From assembly GCA_023459915.1 (NCBI GenBank), contig JAEWSN010000255.1:1-11234 (forward strand): 11,234 nt of DNA, given 5' to 3'. Shown piece by piece: positions 1 through 6,800 of this stretch; the first letter of the stretch is position 1; every line of letters starts with the position of its first letter. Source of the stretch: Bacillota bacterium (lineage in GTDB: Bacteria; Bacillota; Clostridia; DSM-8532). The position numbers were made by a program, and so were the translations under genes. Under the pieces are notes generated by a model. It had not been told where the DNA came from. It saw only the letters and a list, made by a program, of their open reading frames with translations, and ran no database searches.

Positions 1-221
1 TGCACCTGTTCCTTTGGAACCAGCACGCTGACGCAGGTGTTTTCGTTCTTCAGAAGTCCCTTTTCACACATCTTGCGCAGCACCGTGTAGGTGGTCGGCT
101 TTTTCCAGCCGAGCTTCTCCGCGCACAGGGAGACCAATTGCCCGGATGACAACGGGGCGTTCTCCCAGACAACCAGCATGAACCGATAGTCACTTTCGCA
201 AAGCTTCATGTTTTCCATCAT
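1..221 (-). CDS. BlaI/MecI/CopY-family transcriptional repressor, 5' part only
   Basis: The gene runs off the left edge, so only about 73 N-terminal codons are visible. They match the winged-helix DNA-binding domain of the BlaI/MecI/CopY (penicillinase repressor) family: a start like MMENMKLCESDYRFMLVVWE, then an APLSSGQLVSLC helix and the diagnostic recognition-helix stretch KKPTTYTVLRKMCEKGLL. The C-terminal dimerisation and protease-cleavage region lies outside the window. Family members are dimeric repressors, often relieved by a BlaR1/MecR1-type membrane metalloprotease encoded next door; none can be seen here. I chose the ATG at 221 because CAGGGGG (227-233 on the other strand) gives an SD about 5 nt upstream; the ATG at 218 is an alternative. 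Two operator-like palindromes and a sigma-A promoter directly upstream point to autoregulation. The family call is firm. The controlled function (beta-lactam, copper or other) cannot be told from this fragment. Confidence 0.9.
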   Translation of the reverse strand, partial: MMENMKLCESDYRFMLVVWENAPLSSGQLVSLCAEKLGWKKPTTYTVLRKMCEKGLLKNENTCVSVLVPKEQV

Positions 222-234
222 GAATGCCCCCTGG

Positions 235-276
235 GTTTATACTCATAAACCTCACGTTGAGTTTATAACTATAAAC
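235..276. promoter_or_regulatory. Two tandem 16-bp operators (BlaI/MecI-type)
   Basis: Two palindromes share the arms GTTTAT and ATAAAC around a 4-nt spacer: GTTTATACTCATAAAC (235-250) and GTTTATAACTATAAAC (261-276). Their centres are 26 bp apart. The distal one covers the -10 box of the repressor promoter and the proximal one lies in the early leader. BlaI/MecI/CopY dimers are known to bind short dyads in their own promoter regions, so autoregulation is the simplest reading. The arms differ from the classic TACA/TGTA-type dyads, so the assignment rests on position and symmetry. The same sites could also affect the divergent aldo/keto reductase gene, whose ATG is about 200 bp away. Confidence 0.75.
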
Positions 277-289
277 CGATGGGTGTCAA
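262..289 (-). promoter_or_regulatory. Sigma-A promoter of the BlaI-family gene
   Basis: On the minus strand there is a perfect -35 TTGACA (289-284), a 16-nt spacer and a -10 TATAAA (267-262). The start of transcription would fall near 255, leaving a short leader of about 30 nt before the ATG at 221. The -10 box is embedded in one of two operator-like palindromes, so a bound repressor would block polymerase. The location is read directly from sequence; promoter activity is inferred. Confidence 0.75.
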
Positions 290-479
290 GGGGAATAGAT
301 CATCGTGTACGTAATGGGCAACTTGCACTTCACGTATTGCCGCCCCGTATGGGCAGTCGTAGCGCCACCAGGCCTTGCATCAGGAGAGGACGCTCTTTTC
401 TGCCGGGGACAAACAAATGGCGAATGTCGGCTTATCATTCGAAATCATGGGAATATAGACTACAGGGAGGGGTTTTTCT
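290..479 (+). other. Leader region upstream of the aldo/keto reductase gene
   Basis: About 190 bp without a gene. I see no good sigma-A promoter on the plus strand. The best candidate, TTATCA (432-437) with 16 nt to TATAGA (454-459), matches only about four of six bases in each box and would start transcription inside the ribosome-binding site. TTGCAC at 323-328 lacks a matching -10. The clear element is the SD AGGGAGGGG (464-472), placed correctly for the ATG at 480. Confidence 0.4.
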
Positions 480-1340
480 ATGCGAAAAAAAGTATTGGGA
501 CGAACAGGTTATCAAATTTCCCCGGTGGTCTACGGGGCCATCATCAACATGAGTGAGACGCCGGAGGAGGCGGCTCGGCAGGTGGCCCACGCCATCTCGC
601 GGGACGTCAACTATTTCGATGTCGCGCCTTCGTATGGCGATGCCCAGCAGCTGTTGGGGCCGGCGCTTGCACCGTACCGGAAGGATGTCTATCTGGCCTG
701 TAAAACCGGAGAGAGAACCAAAGAGGGGGCGCGCCGCGAGTTGCTGGAATCTCTCAAGGCGATGCAGACAGAGTATTTTGATGTGTATCAGCTGCATGCG
801 GTGACAACACAGGAAGACCTGGACACCATTTTTGGTCCGGACGGTGCCATGGAGACGCTGCTGTGGGCCAAAAAGGAAGGCCTGATCCGCCAGGTCGGCA
901 TGTCGACGCATCATGAGGACAATGCGCTCAAGGCGATGGACCTGTACGATTTCGACACCATCCTGTTTCCCATGAACTGGGCCATGGGCCGGGCCACCGG
1001 CTGGGGCAACCGGATTGCCGAGCGGGTGAAGCAGACGGGCGCCGGCCTGCTCGCGATGAAAACAATGGTCTCGCGCATGTGGCTGCCGGGGGAAGAGAAG
1101 GTATACCCCAAATCCTGGTGCCGTCCCATCTTTGACAATGACCGGCTGGCCATTGCCGGCATGAAATACGGACTGGCCAAGGGAGCGGCCACGCTGGTAC
1201 CTCCCGGAAACCTTGAGCATTTCGATTTCATGCTCGACCATATCGACGAGTGTCTGGACAATCCGCTCACCGAGGACGATCTGGACTTCCTGCTCAAGGA
1301 AACCGAAAAGGTCAGGGACAACCTGATTTTCCAGGTGTGA
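480..1340 (+). CDS. Aldo/keto reductase family oxidoreductase
   Basis: This 286-residue protein is a single-domain, cytosolic NAD(P)H-dependent aldo/keto reductase of TIM-barrel fold. The N-terminus KKVLGRTGYQISPVVYG is the usual family opening. All four catalytic residues can be placed: D47 (NYFDVAPSYG), Y52 in the same motif, K75 (YLACKTGERT) and H106 (VYQLHAV). The IRQVGMSTHH stretch around residue 140 matches the barrel strand that is usually VGVSNH. It lacks the C-terminal ferredoxin-like domain of some longer clostridial relatives. The strong SD AGGGAGGGG lies 7 nt before the ATG. It is divergent from the BlaI-type gene, and a hairpin terminator separates it from the AraC gene. The physiological substrate (aldehyde, keto-sugar or other carbonyl) cannot be deduced. 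A role in sugar catabolism with the downstream transporter is only a neighbourhood-based guess. Confidence 0.9.
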   Translation: MRKKVLGRTGYQISPVVYGAIINMSETPEEAARQVAHAISRDVNYFDVAPSYGDAQQLLGPALAPYRKDVYLACKTGERTKEGARRELLESLKAMQTEYFDVYQLHAVTTQEDLDTIFGPDGAMETLLWAKKEGLIRQVGMSTHHEDNALKAMDLYDFDTILFPMNWAMGRATGWGNRIAERVKQTGAGLLAMKTMVSRMWLPGEEKVYPKSWCRPIFDNDRLAIAGMKYGLAKGAATLVPPGNLEHFDFMLDHIDECLDNPLTEDDLDFLLKETEKVRDNLIFQV

Positions 1341-1355
1341 CAGCCGGTTGTTGCG

Positions 1356-1414
1356 CATTCGGGCCGAATGTCGTCCCCGCGTTGCGAGGGCGTCGTGATG
1401 GCCGGAATGGCCAT
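1356..1414 (+). repeat. Two small hairpins after the aldo/keto reductase gene
   Basis: CATTCGGGCCGAATG (1356-1370) is a perfect 7-bp inverted repeat around one base. ATGGCCGGAATGGCCAT (1398-1414) has 6-bp arms around GGAAT. Neither is followed by a T-run, so neither is an intrinsic terminator by itself. They may be RNA 3'-end stabilisers or protein sites; no function is shown. Confidence 0.4.
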
Positions 1415-1422
1415 GCCATGCG

Positions 1423-1474
1423 GGCCATATGCCGCCCTGTTTCCGGGGGGGCTATGGCCTGTAGGTTGTTTTTT
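1423..1474 (+). terminator. Probable intrinsic terminator after the aldo/keto reductase
   Basis: An outer stem GGCCATA (1423-1429) pairs exactly with TATGGCC (1453-1459). Inside it GCCGCCC faces a G-run, which lengthens the stem with one imperfect position, leaving a loop near TGTTTCC. The T-rich tract TTGTTTTTT (1466-1474) starts 6 nt after the stem, which is further than ideal. This probably ends the reductase transcript before the AraC gene, although the offset T-tract could make it leaky. Confidence 0.6.
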
Positions 1475-1548
1475 GTGTATCCTGTATCGTGAAGCCGTCT
1501 GGCGGAACGGGAGGCTTCCCTGCGAAATGCGGAAGGGGGATGTCGGTC

Positions 1549-2484
1549 ATGGATGTCATGTATGAAGCCACCAAGAAGCTCAGCATCTACGATCAGTCCC
1601 TGGACGGGAGATTCTTCTCCGTACAGCGGTATTACTCCATCACCTATCCCTTTCGGGAAATGGACATGCTGCACGCCCACACGGAAACGGAGATCATGTA
1701 CACCGTCAGCGGCAGCTGCACCATCAACCTCGAGGAGGGCTCCCTGCCGCTCCATGAGGGCGAGGGCATCTTCATTGACAGCCTGGTGCCGCACAGCCTG
1801 ACGGTGGAACCCGGAAAACCCTGTCGCGTCCTGAATCTGGAGGCCTCCCTGGTGGCCGAGCAAAGTGTGCTGTCCCTGCGTGCCCTGGAACGGGAAGAGG
1901 CGTTTGTGAAATTGCGTGCGTCCAGGCTGCCGTATTTTTTTGTCGGGGATGAGGACAATGTTGTGAGAAACGGCATTGTGAACATGCAACGCCTCCTTGC
2001 GCAGCAGGCGCCGGCGTTTGAGCTCGACATGCAGTTTTCCCTGGTTCTGCTGGAGATGTGCCGCCAGAAGTTTCATGATCATCTGCGAAAACCCTTGGGA
2101 AAGCCGCCCTATGTGAAGCTTGCCGCCCAGTTCATCCGCTCAAGATTCGACAGTGAAATCACCGTGGATGATGTCGCCGTGGCGGCCGGGGTTTCCAAGG
2201 CCCATCTGCAGCGGACCTTTGCCAAATATGAGGGCTGTACCATTGTGGAGGCCATCAACCGGCTGCGGCTGGAAAAGGCCAGGTTTCTGCTGGTCACCAG
2301 TGGCATTCCGGTTGTGGATGTCGCCAATGATGTGGGCTTCAGCAGCCGGCAGTATTTTTCAAGCCTGTTCACACGCGCCACCGGATTGTCCCCCGCCGAG
2401 TTCAGAAAAAGGCAGCGCGGCAACATCGCATCGGGATTCGGAGCCGCGGACATGGGCGTGGTGCTTTCCATCCGGCGGGATTGA
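1549..2484 (+). CDS. AraC-family transcriptional regulator with cupin sensor domain
   Basis: A 311-residue two-domain regulator. Residues about 25-95 form an AraC-type cupin sensor domain, with the histidine motif HAHTETEI (from residue 42), a GSCTINL strand and a GEGIFIDSLVPHSL strand. Residues about 188-292 form the paired helix-turn-helix DNA-binding domain. The first helix pair is near 206-224 (VDDVAVAAGVSKAHLQRTF) and the second near 255-274 (VANDVGFSSRQYFSSLF), followed by the typical TGLSPAEFRKRQ ending. I chose the ATG at 1549 because GGAAGGGGG (1531-1539) sits 9 nt upstream; the ATG at 1540 is too close to that SD, and the GTG at 1489 has none. Such proteins usually sense a sugar and activate an adjacent transporter or catabolic operon. 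It points toward the ABC operon that follows after about 490 bp, so that operon is the likely target. The ligand is unknown. Confidence 0.92.
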   Translation: MDVMYEATKKLSIYDQSLDGRFFSVQRYYSITYPFREMDMLHAHTETEIMYTVSGSCTINLEEGSLPLHEGEGIFIDSLVPHSLTVEPGKPCRVLNLEASLVAEQSVLSLRALEREEAFVKLRASRLPYFFVGDEDNVVRNGIVNMQRLLAQQAPAFELDMQFSLVLLEMCRQKFHDHLRKPLGKPPYVKLAAQFIRSRFDSEITVDDVAVAAGVSKAHLQRTFAKYEGCTIVEAINRLRLEKARFLLVTSGIPVVDVANDVGFSSRQYFSSLFTRATGLSPAEFRKRQRGNIASGFGAADMGVVLSIRRD

Positions 2485-2977
2485 GGATGGACCCACAATC
2501 GGATTATCGCCATATAGGACAAATGGAAAAAGACGCAATGTGCCCCCTGTAAACGTCAAAAGCTCATTATGTCTCCAAACGGTAACATTATTGACAGTTG
2601 TTCACCCGATTCAATCCTTGTATTTGACAAAATGGTAAAAGAATCAATGGTTTACTTGGATTCGGGAAATCGAATAAACAGGTGTTTACAACGGGATGCT
2701 GTACTTCCGTCGAACTTTATATCACAATAAAGGACATTCTCATCCCCCAGAACACAATTGATTCCATCTTGTTCATGCGGTATGGCTAGAATACAGTTGA
2801 TCTCCAAACATTGCGCAATTCGGAGTTGGATTTCATTTCACCCGGGTCCACAGCATGTTCCCATCCATCAACCGTGTGATTGCCTGCCGAAGGCTGTCTC
2901 CGGGCGTTTTGCACCCAAAAGTCCAAAGCTTGAGGTCCAAAAGTCTTGTTGGTTATCAAGAAAAAGGAGGACTACAG
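2485..2977 (+). promoter_or_regulatory. Long regulatory leader between AraC gene and transporter operon
   Basis: This 493-bp stretch holds no supported gene and is visibly richer in A and T than its flanks for most of its length. Two perfect TTGACA hexamers occur at 2591-2596 and 2624-2629, but neither has a good -10 box at 16-18 nt. TAGAAT at 2787-2792 is a fair -10 lacking a -35. Weak core boxes would fit an activator-dependent promoter, such as one served by the AraC-type protein upstream. Other visible elements are the nested dyad ATTCG (2660-2664)/CGAAT (2671-2675), the TGTAAAC (2548-2554) and GTTTACA (2684-2690) inverted pair, and a direct repeat CCAAAAGTC at 2915-2923 and 2937-2945 (22-bp period). 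The last lies just ahead of the SD AAAGGAGG (2963-2970). Which of these act is unknown. Confidence 0.45.
2548..2561 (+). promoter_or_regulatory. Possible catabolite-response (cre-like) site, weak
   Basis: TGTAAACGTCAAAA matches the first eight positions of the CcpA cre pattern (TGWAARCGYTWNCW) but misses in the second half. It lies in the leader of a sugar-uptake operon, where carbon catabolite control would be expected. The match is partial, so this is a suggestion only. Confidence 0.2.
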
Positions 2978-4738
2978 ATGCAGCACAGAATCAAAAAGAT
3001 CCTGATCATTGCGTTGTCCCTCATGTTGCTTTTCGCTTCCGCAGGATGCGGAGGCACCGTTGAACTGCCGCCTTCCCCGGGCGCCAGCGCAACCGCCACC
3101 CCGAAACCAAGCGAGGAACCGAGCGCGGACGCCGGTGAGCCGGCGGAATCCTCCGCTCCGGCGGGATCCACCCGTGAGTTCGTCGAAGTGCCGGCGGGCG
3201 ACTGGAAAACACCGTACGCGCAGACCGTCAACATCACCGGTGCCATGTCCATGGGACAGGACTGGGTGTTCGAGAACGGCGACGACGTCCACAACAATCC
3301 CTGGACGCGAGCGTGGAAGGACGAATTGAACATCGAGGTCACCTGGGACTGGGTGGAAACCGGTGGGTCCCAGTACGATACCAAGCTCAACATGTCCATC
3401 GCGGCCGGCGATGTGCCGGACGCGTTCAAGGTCAACTATGTGCAGTACCGCCAGCTGCGGGCGGCCGATCTCCTTCTGGATGTCGGTGAGGAATACCGCA
3501 CCGTCGCTTCCCAGCGCATTCGCGACTATGAGAAGGAAGATCCGGACACCATCAAGCTGACCAGCGAAGGCGACAGCATCTACGCAATCCCCAACTACTA
3601 CTACGGCCAGATTGACGCGCCGAAGTGGCTGTGGGTCCGCAAGGACTGGTATGAAGCCGCGGGTTCCCCCGAACTCAAGACCGTGGCCGACTTCGAAAAC
3701 CTCGCCAAGCAGTTTGTGGCCGAACATGGCGGCTATGGCATGGGCATCGACAACGCCCTGACCTATCTGTACATGACCGGCCCGATGTTCGGGGTGTACC
3801 TGGGCGACTATGGCGCCGCGAGCAACCCGTATTTCTGGTACAAGGACGACACCGGCCGCATCAAGGCGGGTGAGACCCATCCGGAAATGAAGACCGCGTT
3901 GGCCAACTGGACCCGCTGGTTCCAGGAAGGCATCCTCAGCGCAGACTTCGCCAACACCGACGACAACCGCATGAACGAGGAAATTGTCAACGGCAAGACC
4001 GGCTTCCAGCCGTTCTGGCAGTGGCAGGGCTGGATGAACGGCCCCAACCTGGTTGCGGCCCAGGGCAGCAACGACGCGTACATGATTCCGCTGCCCTTCC
4101 CGACCATGGACGGATCCCAGGTCCTTGGACAGATTGGCTTCCCCAATGGCGCCAACATCGTGGTCAGCAAGGAATGCAAGAACCCGGCGGCTGTCTTGAA
4201 GCTGCTCAGCTTCACCGACTATGTCATGTTCGACCCGAACACCGTCCTGACCGAGGAAGAGTTCAAGGGCTTCACCGACGGACAGCGTGAACACGCGCCG
4301 GGCGCCTTCACCATCATCGACCCCCGCGCCGACATGTTGCAGTATGAGCATGTGTCCGAAGCCATGAAGACCGGCGACACCAGCAAGCTGTTCACCGCCG
4401 GCATGAAGAAGAAATATGCGGACTCCATCGCATGGCGCGACGAGCAGAATCCGGGCGGACTGGGTGCCTACCTGCAGCAGGGTCGCATCGACGGCAGCTC
4501 GTACTACCTGAGCAAGAAGCTTCTCGACGCCGGTCACGTCATCCGCACCGACCTGTGGGGCCCGCCTCCGGAAGCGTTCGACCAGACGGCCAACACCTCT
4601 GACGTGCTGGCCATGGGCTTCACCCAAATCATCATGGGCGCACGTCCCATCGACGACTACGAGGCCATCATCGCCGAGTGGTACGCAGGTGGCGGACAAA
4701 TTCTTGAAGACGCGGTCAACGCGGAATACGGCAACTGA
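2978..4738 (+). CDS. Extracellular sugar-binding lipoprotein of a CUT1/Lpl-type ABC transporter
   Basis: A 586-residue family-1 extracellular solute-binding protein. It starts with a lipoprotein signal peptide: basic MQHRIKK, a hydrophobic stretch, then SAGC with the lipidated cysteine at residue 24. Position -3 of the lipobox is Ser rather than the usual Leu. A Pro/Ala/Ser/Glu-rich linker (about 26-66) tethers the binding lobes outside the membrane. The body resembles the large LplA/YtcQ-type receptors (about 500-580 residues) that bind oligosaccharides, for example the regions NPWTRAWKDELNIEV, MSIAAGDVPDAF and WLWVRKDWYEAAG. Many surface tryptophans and tyrosines would suit sugar stacking. 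The start at 2978 is fixed by AAAGGAGG 7 nt upstream; an in-frame extension to 2855 lacks an SD and would bury the signal peptide. It is first in an operon with two permeases. The ligand cannot be read from sequence. Confidence 0.9.
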   Translation: MQHRIKKILIIALSLMLLFASAGCGGTVELPPSPGASATATPKPSEEPSADAGEPAESSAPAGSTREFVEVPAGDWKTPYAQTVNITGAMSMGQDWVFENGDDVHNNPWTRAWKDELNIEVTWDWVETGGSQYDTKLNMSIAAGDVPDAFKVNYVQYRQLRAADLLLDVGEEYRTVASQRIRDYEKEDPDTIKLTSEGDSIYAIPNYYYGQIDAPKWLWVRKDWYEAAGSPELKTVADFENLAKQFVAEHGGYGMGIDNALTYLYMTGPMFGVYLGDYGAASNPYFWYKDDTGRIKAGETHPEMKTALANWTRWFQEGILSADFANTDDNRMNEEIVNGKTGFQPFWQWQGWMNGPNLVAAQGSNDAYMIPLPFPTMDGSQVLGQIGFPNGANIVVSKECKNPAAVLKLLSFTDYVMFDPNTVLTEEEFKGFTDGQREHAPGAFTIIDPRADMLQYEHVSEAMKTGDTSKLFTAGMKKKYADSIAWRDEQNPGGLGAYLQQGRIDGSSYYLSKKLLDAGHVIRTDLWGPPPEAFDQTANTSDVLAMGFTQIIMGARPIDDYEAIIAEWYAGGGQILEDAVNAEYGN

Positions 4739-4761
4739 CAAGCCGACTGAGAATCTGCGGC

Positions 4762-4798
4762 GGAGTAAGCAATGGTGGTCCTCACCATTGCTTACTCC
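4762..4798 (+). ncRNA. Perfect 15-bp intra-operon hairpin between binding protein and permease genes
   Basis: GGAGTAAGCAATGGT (4762-4776) and its exact reverse complement (4784-4798) flank a 7-nt loop, GGTCCTC. Only a short T-run, CGTGTTTT, follows, so it is at best a weak, readthrough terminator. A stable stem after the binding-protein gene and before the permease genes is a known arrangement in ABC operons: it protects the upstream mRNA or attenuates downstream transcription, so that the binding protein is made in excess. The structure is seen directly; the role is inferred. It is not annotated as a separate RNA gene. Confidence 0.75.
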
Positions 4799-4834
4799 CG
4801 TGTTTTCCACATCTGGCGCGGAGGGCTCGATGAT

Positions 4835-5728
4835 ATGATGAGACGACTCAAGAAGGATTGGCCATTTCATTTGCTGCTGCTGCCCGGCGTCATCCTGACG
4901 TTCATTTTTTCCTATATGCCGATGTATGGCCTTGTCATGTCCTTCCAGGATTTCAATCCGGGACTGGGCTTTCTGCACTCGAAATGGGTGGGATGGGATA
5001 ATTTCCGACTGGTGTTTTCCCAACCCCAGTTCATCAAGACCATCTACAACACGCTGTTCATCTCCATTTTCAAGATTGCCATCGGGGTCGTCTGTTCCGT
5101 GACATTCGCACTCCTGCTCAATGAGGTGCGCCACCCGTTTTACAAGCGGCTGAGCCAGACCATCGTCTATATCCCGAACTTCATCTCCTGGGTCATCATG
5201 GCGGGCATCATGTACAACATTCTGGCTTCGGACGGCATTGTGAACACCCTGATTGGGTTTTTCGGCATGCGGCCCGTCCAGTTCCTCTCCAACATGAACG
5301 TGTTCCCGTGGACCATCATCTGGTCGGATGTGTGGAAAACCTTCGGGTTCAACACGGTGGTGTATCTGGCGGCCATCACCTCGATCGATCCGGAATTGTA
5401 TGAGTCCGCGGTCATCGACGGCGCGGGCCGGTGGCGGCAAACCCTCAACATCACCCTGCCGCTGCTGGGTCCCATCATTGTGCTGATGACCGTGCTTGCG
5501 CTGGGCAATGTGCTCAATGCCGGCTTCGACCAGGTGTACAACCTGTATTCTCCGGTTGTTTACACCACCGGGGACATCATCGACACCTATGTGTACCGTC
5601 TGGGCCTTCAGAATGGCAAGTTCTCCATTGGTACGGCCGTGGGCCTGTTCAAGTCGGTGGTGTCGATGTTCATGATTTCGGCCTCCCTGTACGTCGCGTA
5701 CAAGGTTGCCAACTACCGCGTGTTTTAG
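4835..5728 (+). CDS. Sugar ABC transporter permease, LplB-like (CUT1 family)
   Basis: A 297-residue inner-membrane permease with about six hydrophobic segments (near residues 11-35, 72-96, 112-130, 160-180, 212-230 and 268-290). The start DWPFHLLLLPGVILTFIFSYMPMYG is typical of LplB/YtcP-type oligosaccharide permeases of Bacillota. The cytoplasmic EAA loop that docks the ATPase is clear at about 190-210: ESAVIDGAGRW followed by ITLPLLGP. I chose the ATG at 4835 because GGAGGG (4820-4825) lies 9 nt before it. The ATG at 4838 is equally in frame. An upstream in-frame ATG at 4772 lies inside the hairpin and has no SD. It follows the binding-protein gene by about 96 bp and is separated from the next permease by only 15 bp, so translation is likely coupled. 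It would form a heterodimer with that second permease. Confidence 0.93.
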   Translation: MMRRLKKDWPFHLLLLPGVILTFIFSYMPMYGLVMSFQDFNPGLGFLHSKWVGWDNFRLVFSQPQFIKTIYNTLFISIFKIAIGVVCSVTFALLLNEVRHPFYKRLSQTIVYIPNFISWVIMAGIMYNILASDGIVNTLIGFFGMRPVQFLSNMNVFPWTIIWSDVWKTFGFNTVVYLAAITSIDPELYESAVIDGAGRWRQTLNITLPLLGPIIVLMTVLALGNVLNAGFDQVYNLYSPVVYTTGDIIDTYVYRLGLQNGKFSIGTAVGLFKSVVSMFMISASLYVAYKVANYRVF

Positions 5729-5743
5729 GTGAGGAGAAGCAAG

Positions 5744-6631
5744 ATGAACAAAATGACCAAAGGACAGAAGATTTTCAGCGTGTTCAACTACGCGTTTATC
5801 GCGCTGGTCTGCCTCACCTGCCTGCTGCCGATCCTCAACACCCTCGCCGTCTCCTTCAGTTCTCCGGCGCAGGTTTCCACAGGCAAGGTGTATTTGTGGC
5901 CCAAGGAGTTCACCCTGATGTCCTACGAGTTCGCCATTGCCAACGGCAAATTCCTGCAGGCGTTCAAGGTGACCATCCTTCGCTGCGTGCTGGGCGTGAG
6001 CCTCAACCTGTTCATGATGGTGACCACCGCGTATCCGCTTTCCAAAACAAAGGAACGCTTTGCCGCGCGCAATGTGTACATGACCTTCTATGTCATCACG
6101 ATGCTGTTCGGCGGCGGCCTCATCCCCTACTACATCCTTGTTTCCCAGCTGGGCCTGCTCAACAGCATCTGGGCGCTGGTGCTCCCACTGTCCGTGCCGG
6201 TCTTCAACATGGTCATTCTCATGAACTTCATGAGAAACCTGCCCGGTGAAATCGAGGAAGCCGCCATCATCGACGGCGCCGGCAATTTCCGGGTGCTGTT
6301 CTCCATCTTCCTGCCCATCCTCAAGCCGGCACTGGCCACGGTGGGCCTGTTTTCGTTTGTGTACCACTGGAACGACTGGTTCACCGGGGCGCTGTTCATG
6401 CACGATCCCACGAAGTATCCGCTGCAGACCTATCTGCAGACGCTGCTGGTCAACTTCCGCGACCTGCTGCGGCAGTCCGGGTCCGACTACTACACCCTGC
6501 TGCTGCGCATGAACGAGCAGACTGGGCGTGCCGCGCAGCTGTTCCTGGGCCTGGTGCCGACCCTGATTGTGTATCCCTTCCTTCAAAAATACTTCACCAA
6601 GGGCCTGGTTGTGGGCAGTGTGAAGGGCTGA
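5744..6631 (+). CDS. Sugar ABC transporter permease, LplC-like (CUT1 family)
   Basis: A 295-residue inner-membrane permease, partner of the preceding gene. The N-terminal FNYAFIALVCLTCLLPILNTLAVSFSS is the standard opening of LplC/YtcP-type permeases. The EAA motif at about 171-191 reads EEAAIIDGAGNFRVLFSIFLP. The protein ends with YFTKGLVVGSVKG, the conserved carboxy terminus of this family. I chose the ATG at 5744, which has GAGGAG 7 nt upstream; a GTG at 5729 overlaps the SD region and is unlikely. It is the last gene of the operon: a two-way terminator follows about 95 bp after the stop. No ATPase gene lies in the operon, as is common for CUT1 systems that share an MsmX-type ATPase encoded elsewhere. 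Confidence 0.93.
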   Translation: MNKMTKGQKIFSVFNYAFIALVCLTCLLPILNTLAVSFSSPAQVSTGKVYLWPKEFTLMSYEFAIANGKFLQAFKVTILRCVLGVSLNLFMMVTTAYPLSKTKERFAARNVYMTFYVITMLFGGGLIPYYILVSQLGLLNSIWALVLPLSVPVFNMVILMNFMRNLPGEIEEAAIIDGAGNFRVLFSIFLPILKPALATVGLFSFVYHWNDWFTGALFMHDPTKYPLQTYLQTLLVNFRDLLRQSGSDYYTLLLRMNEQTGRAAQLFLGLVPTLIVYPFLQKYFTKGLVVGSVKG

Positions 6632-6726
6632 TCCCCAGCGATGATGGGCGCGCCGGGACCATGGCGGTCTTGAGCCGCCGGAACCGGGGCACGAACCATC
6701 GGCCGGCAAATGATTACCCGGATATG

Positions 6727-6766
6727 AAACCCCCGATGGCACCTGCCGGTGTCGTCGGGGGTTTTT
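6727..6766. terminator. Strong bidirectional intrinsic terminator
   Basis: The arm AAACCCCCGATGGCACC (6727-6743) pairs with 6748-6764 over 17 positions, two of them G-U, around a TGCC loop. On the plus strand the stem runs into TTTTT (6762-6766), which ends the transporter operon. On the minus strand the A-run becomes a shorter T-run (GTTTC), so it can also stop the convergent hydrolase transcript. It is the clearest terminator in the window. Confidence 0.88.
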
Positions 6767-6800
6767 CCGTGACAAATGAAGCGAGGCCCTTGTGACGGCA

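Noticed and set aside
432..459. TTATCA/TATAGA pair as the aldo/keto reductase promoter
   Set aside because: Both boxes are weak, and the start of transcription would fall within the ribosome-binding site.
435..1358. A 307-codon minus-strand open frame opposite the aldo/keto reductase gene
   Set aside because: Codon-aligned antisense shadow of a gene with a complete catalytic tetrad.
2591..2640. Either TTGACA hexamer as a standard sigma-A promoter for the transporter operon
   Set aside because: No acceptable -10 box occurs at 16-18 nt; kept only as a possible activator-dependent element.
2855..2977. Upstream in-frame extension of the binding-protein gene from 2855
   Set aside because: No SD at that ATG, and it would bury the lipoprotein signal peptide. 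The ATG at 2978 has a perfect SD.
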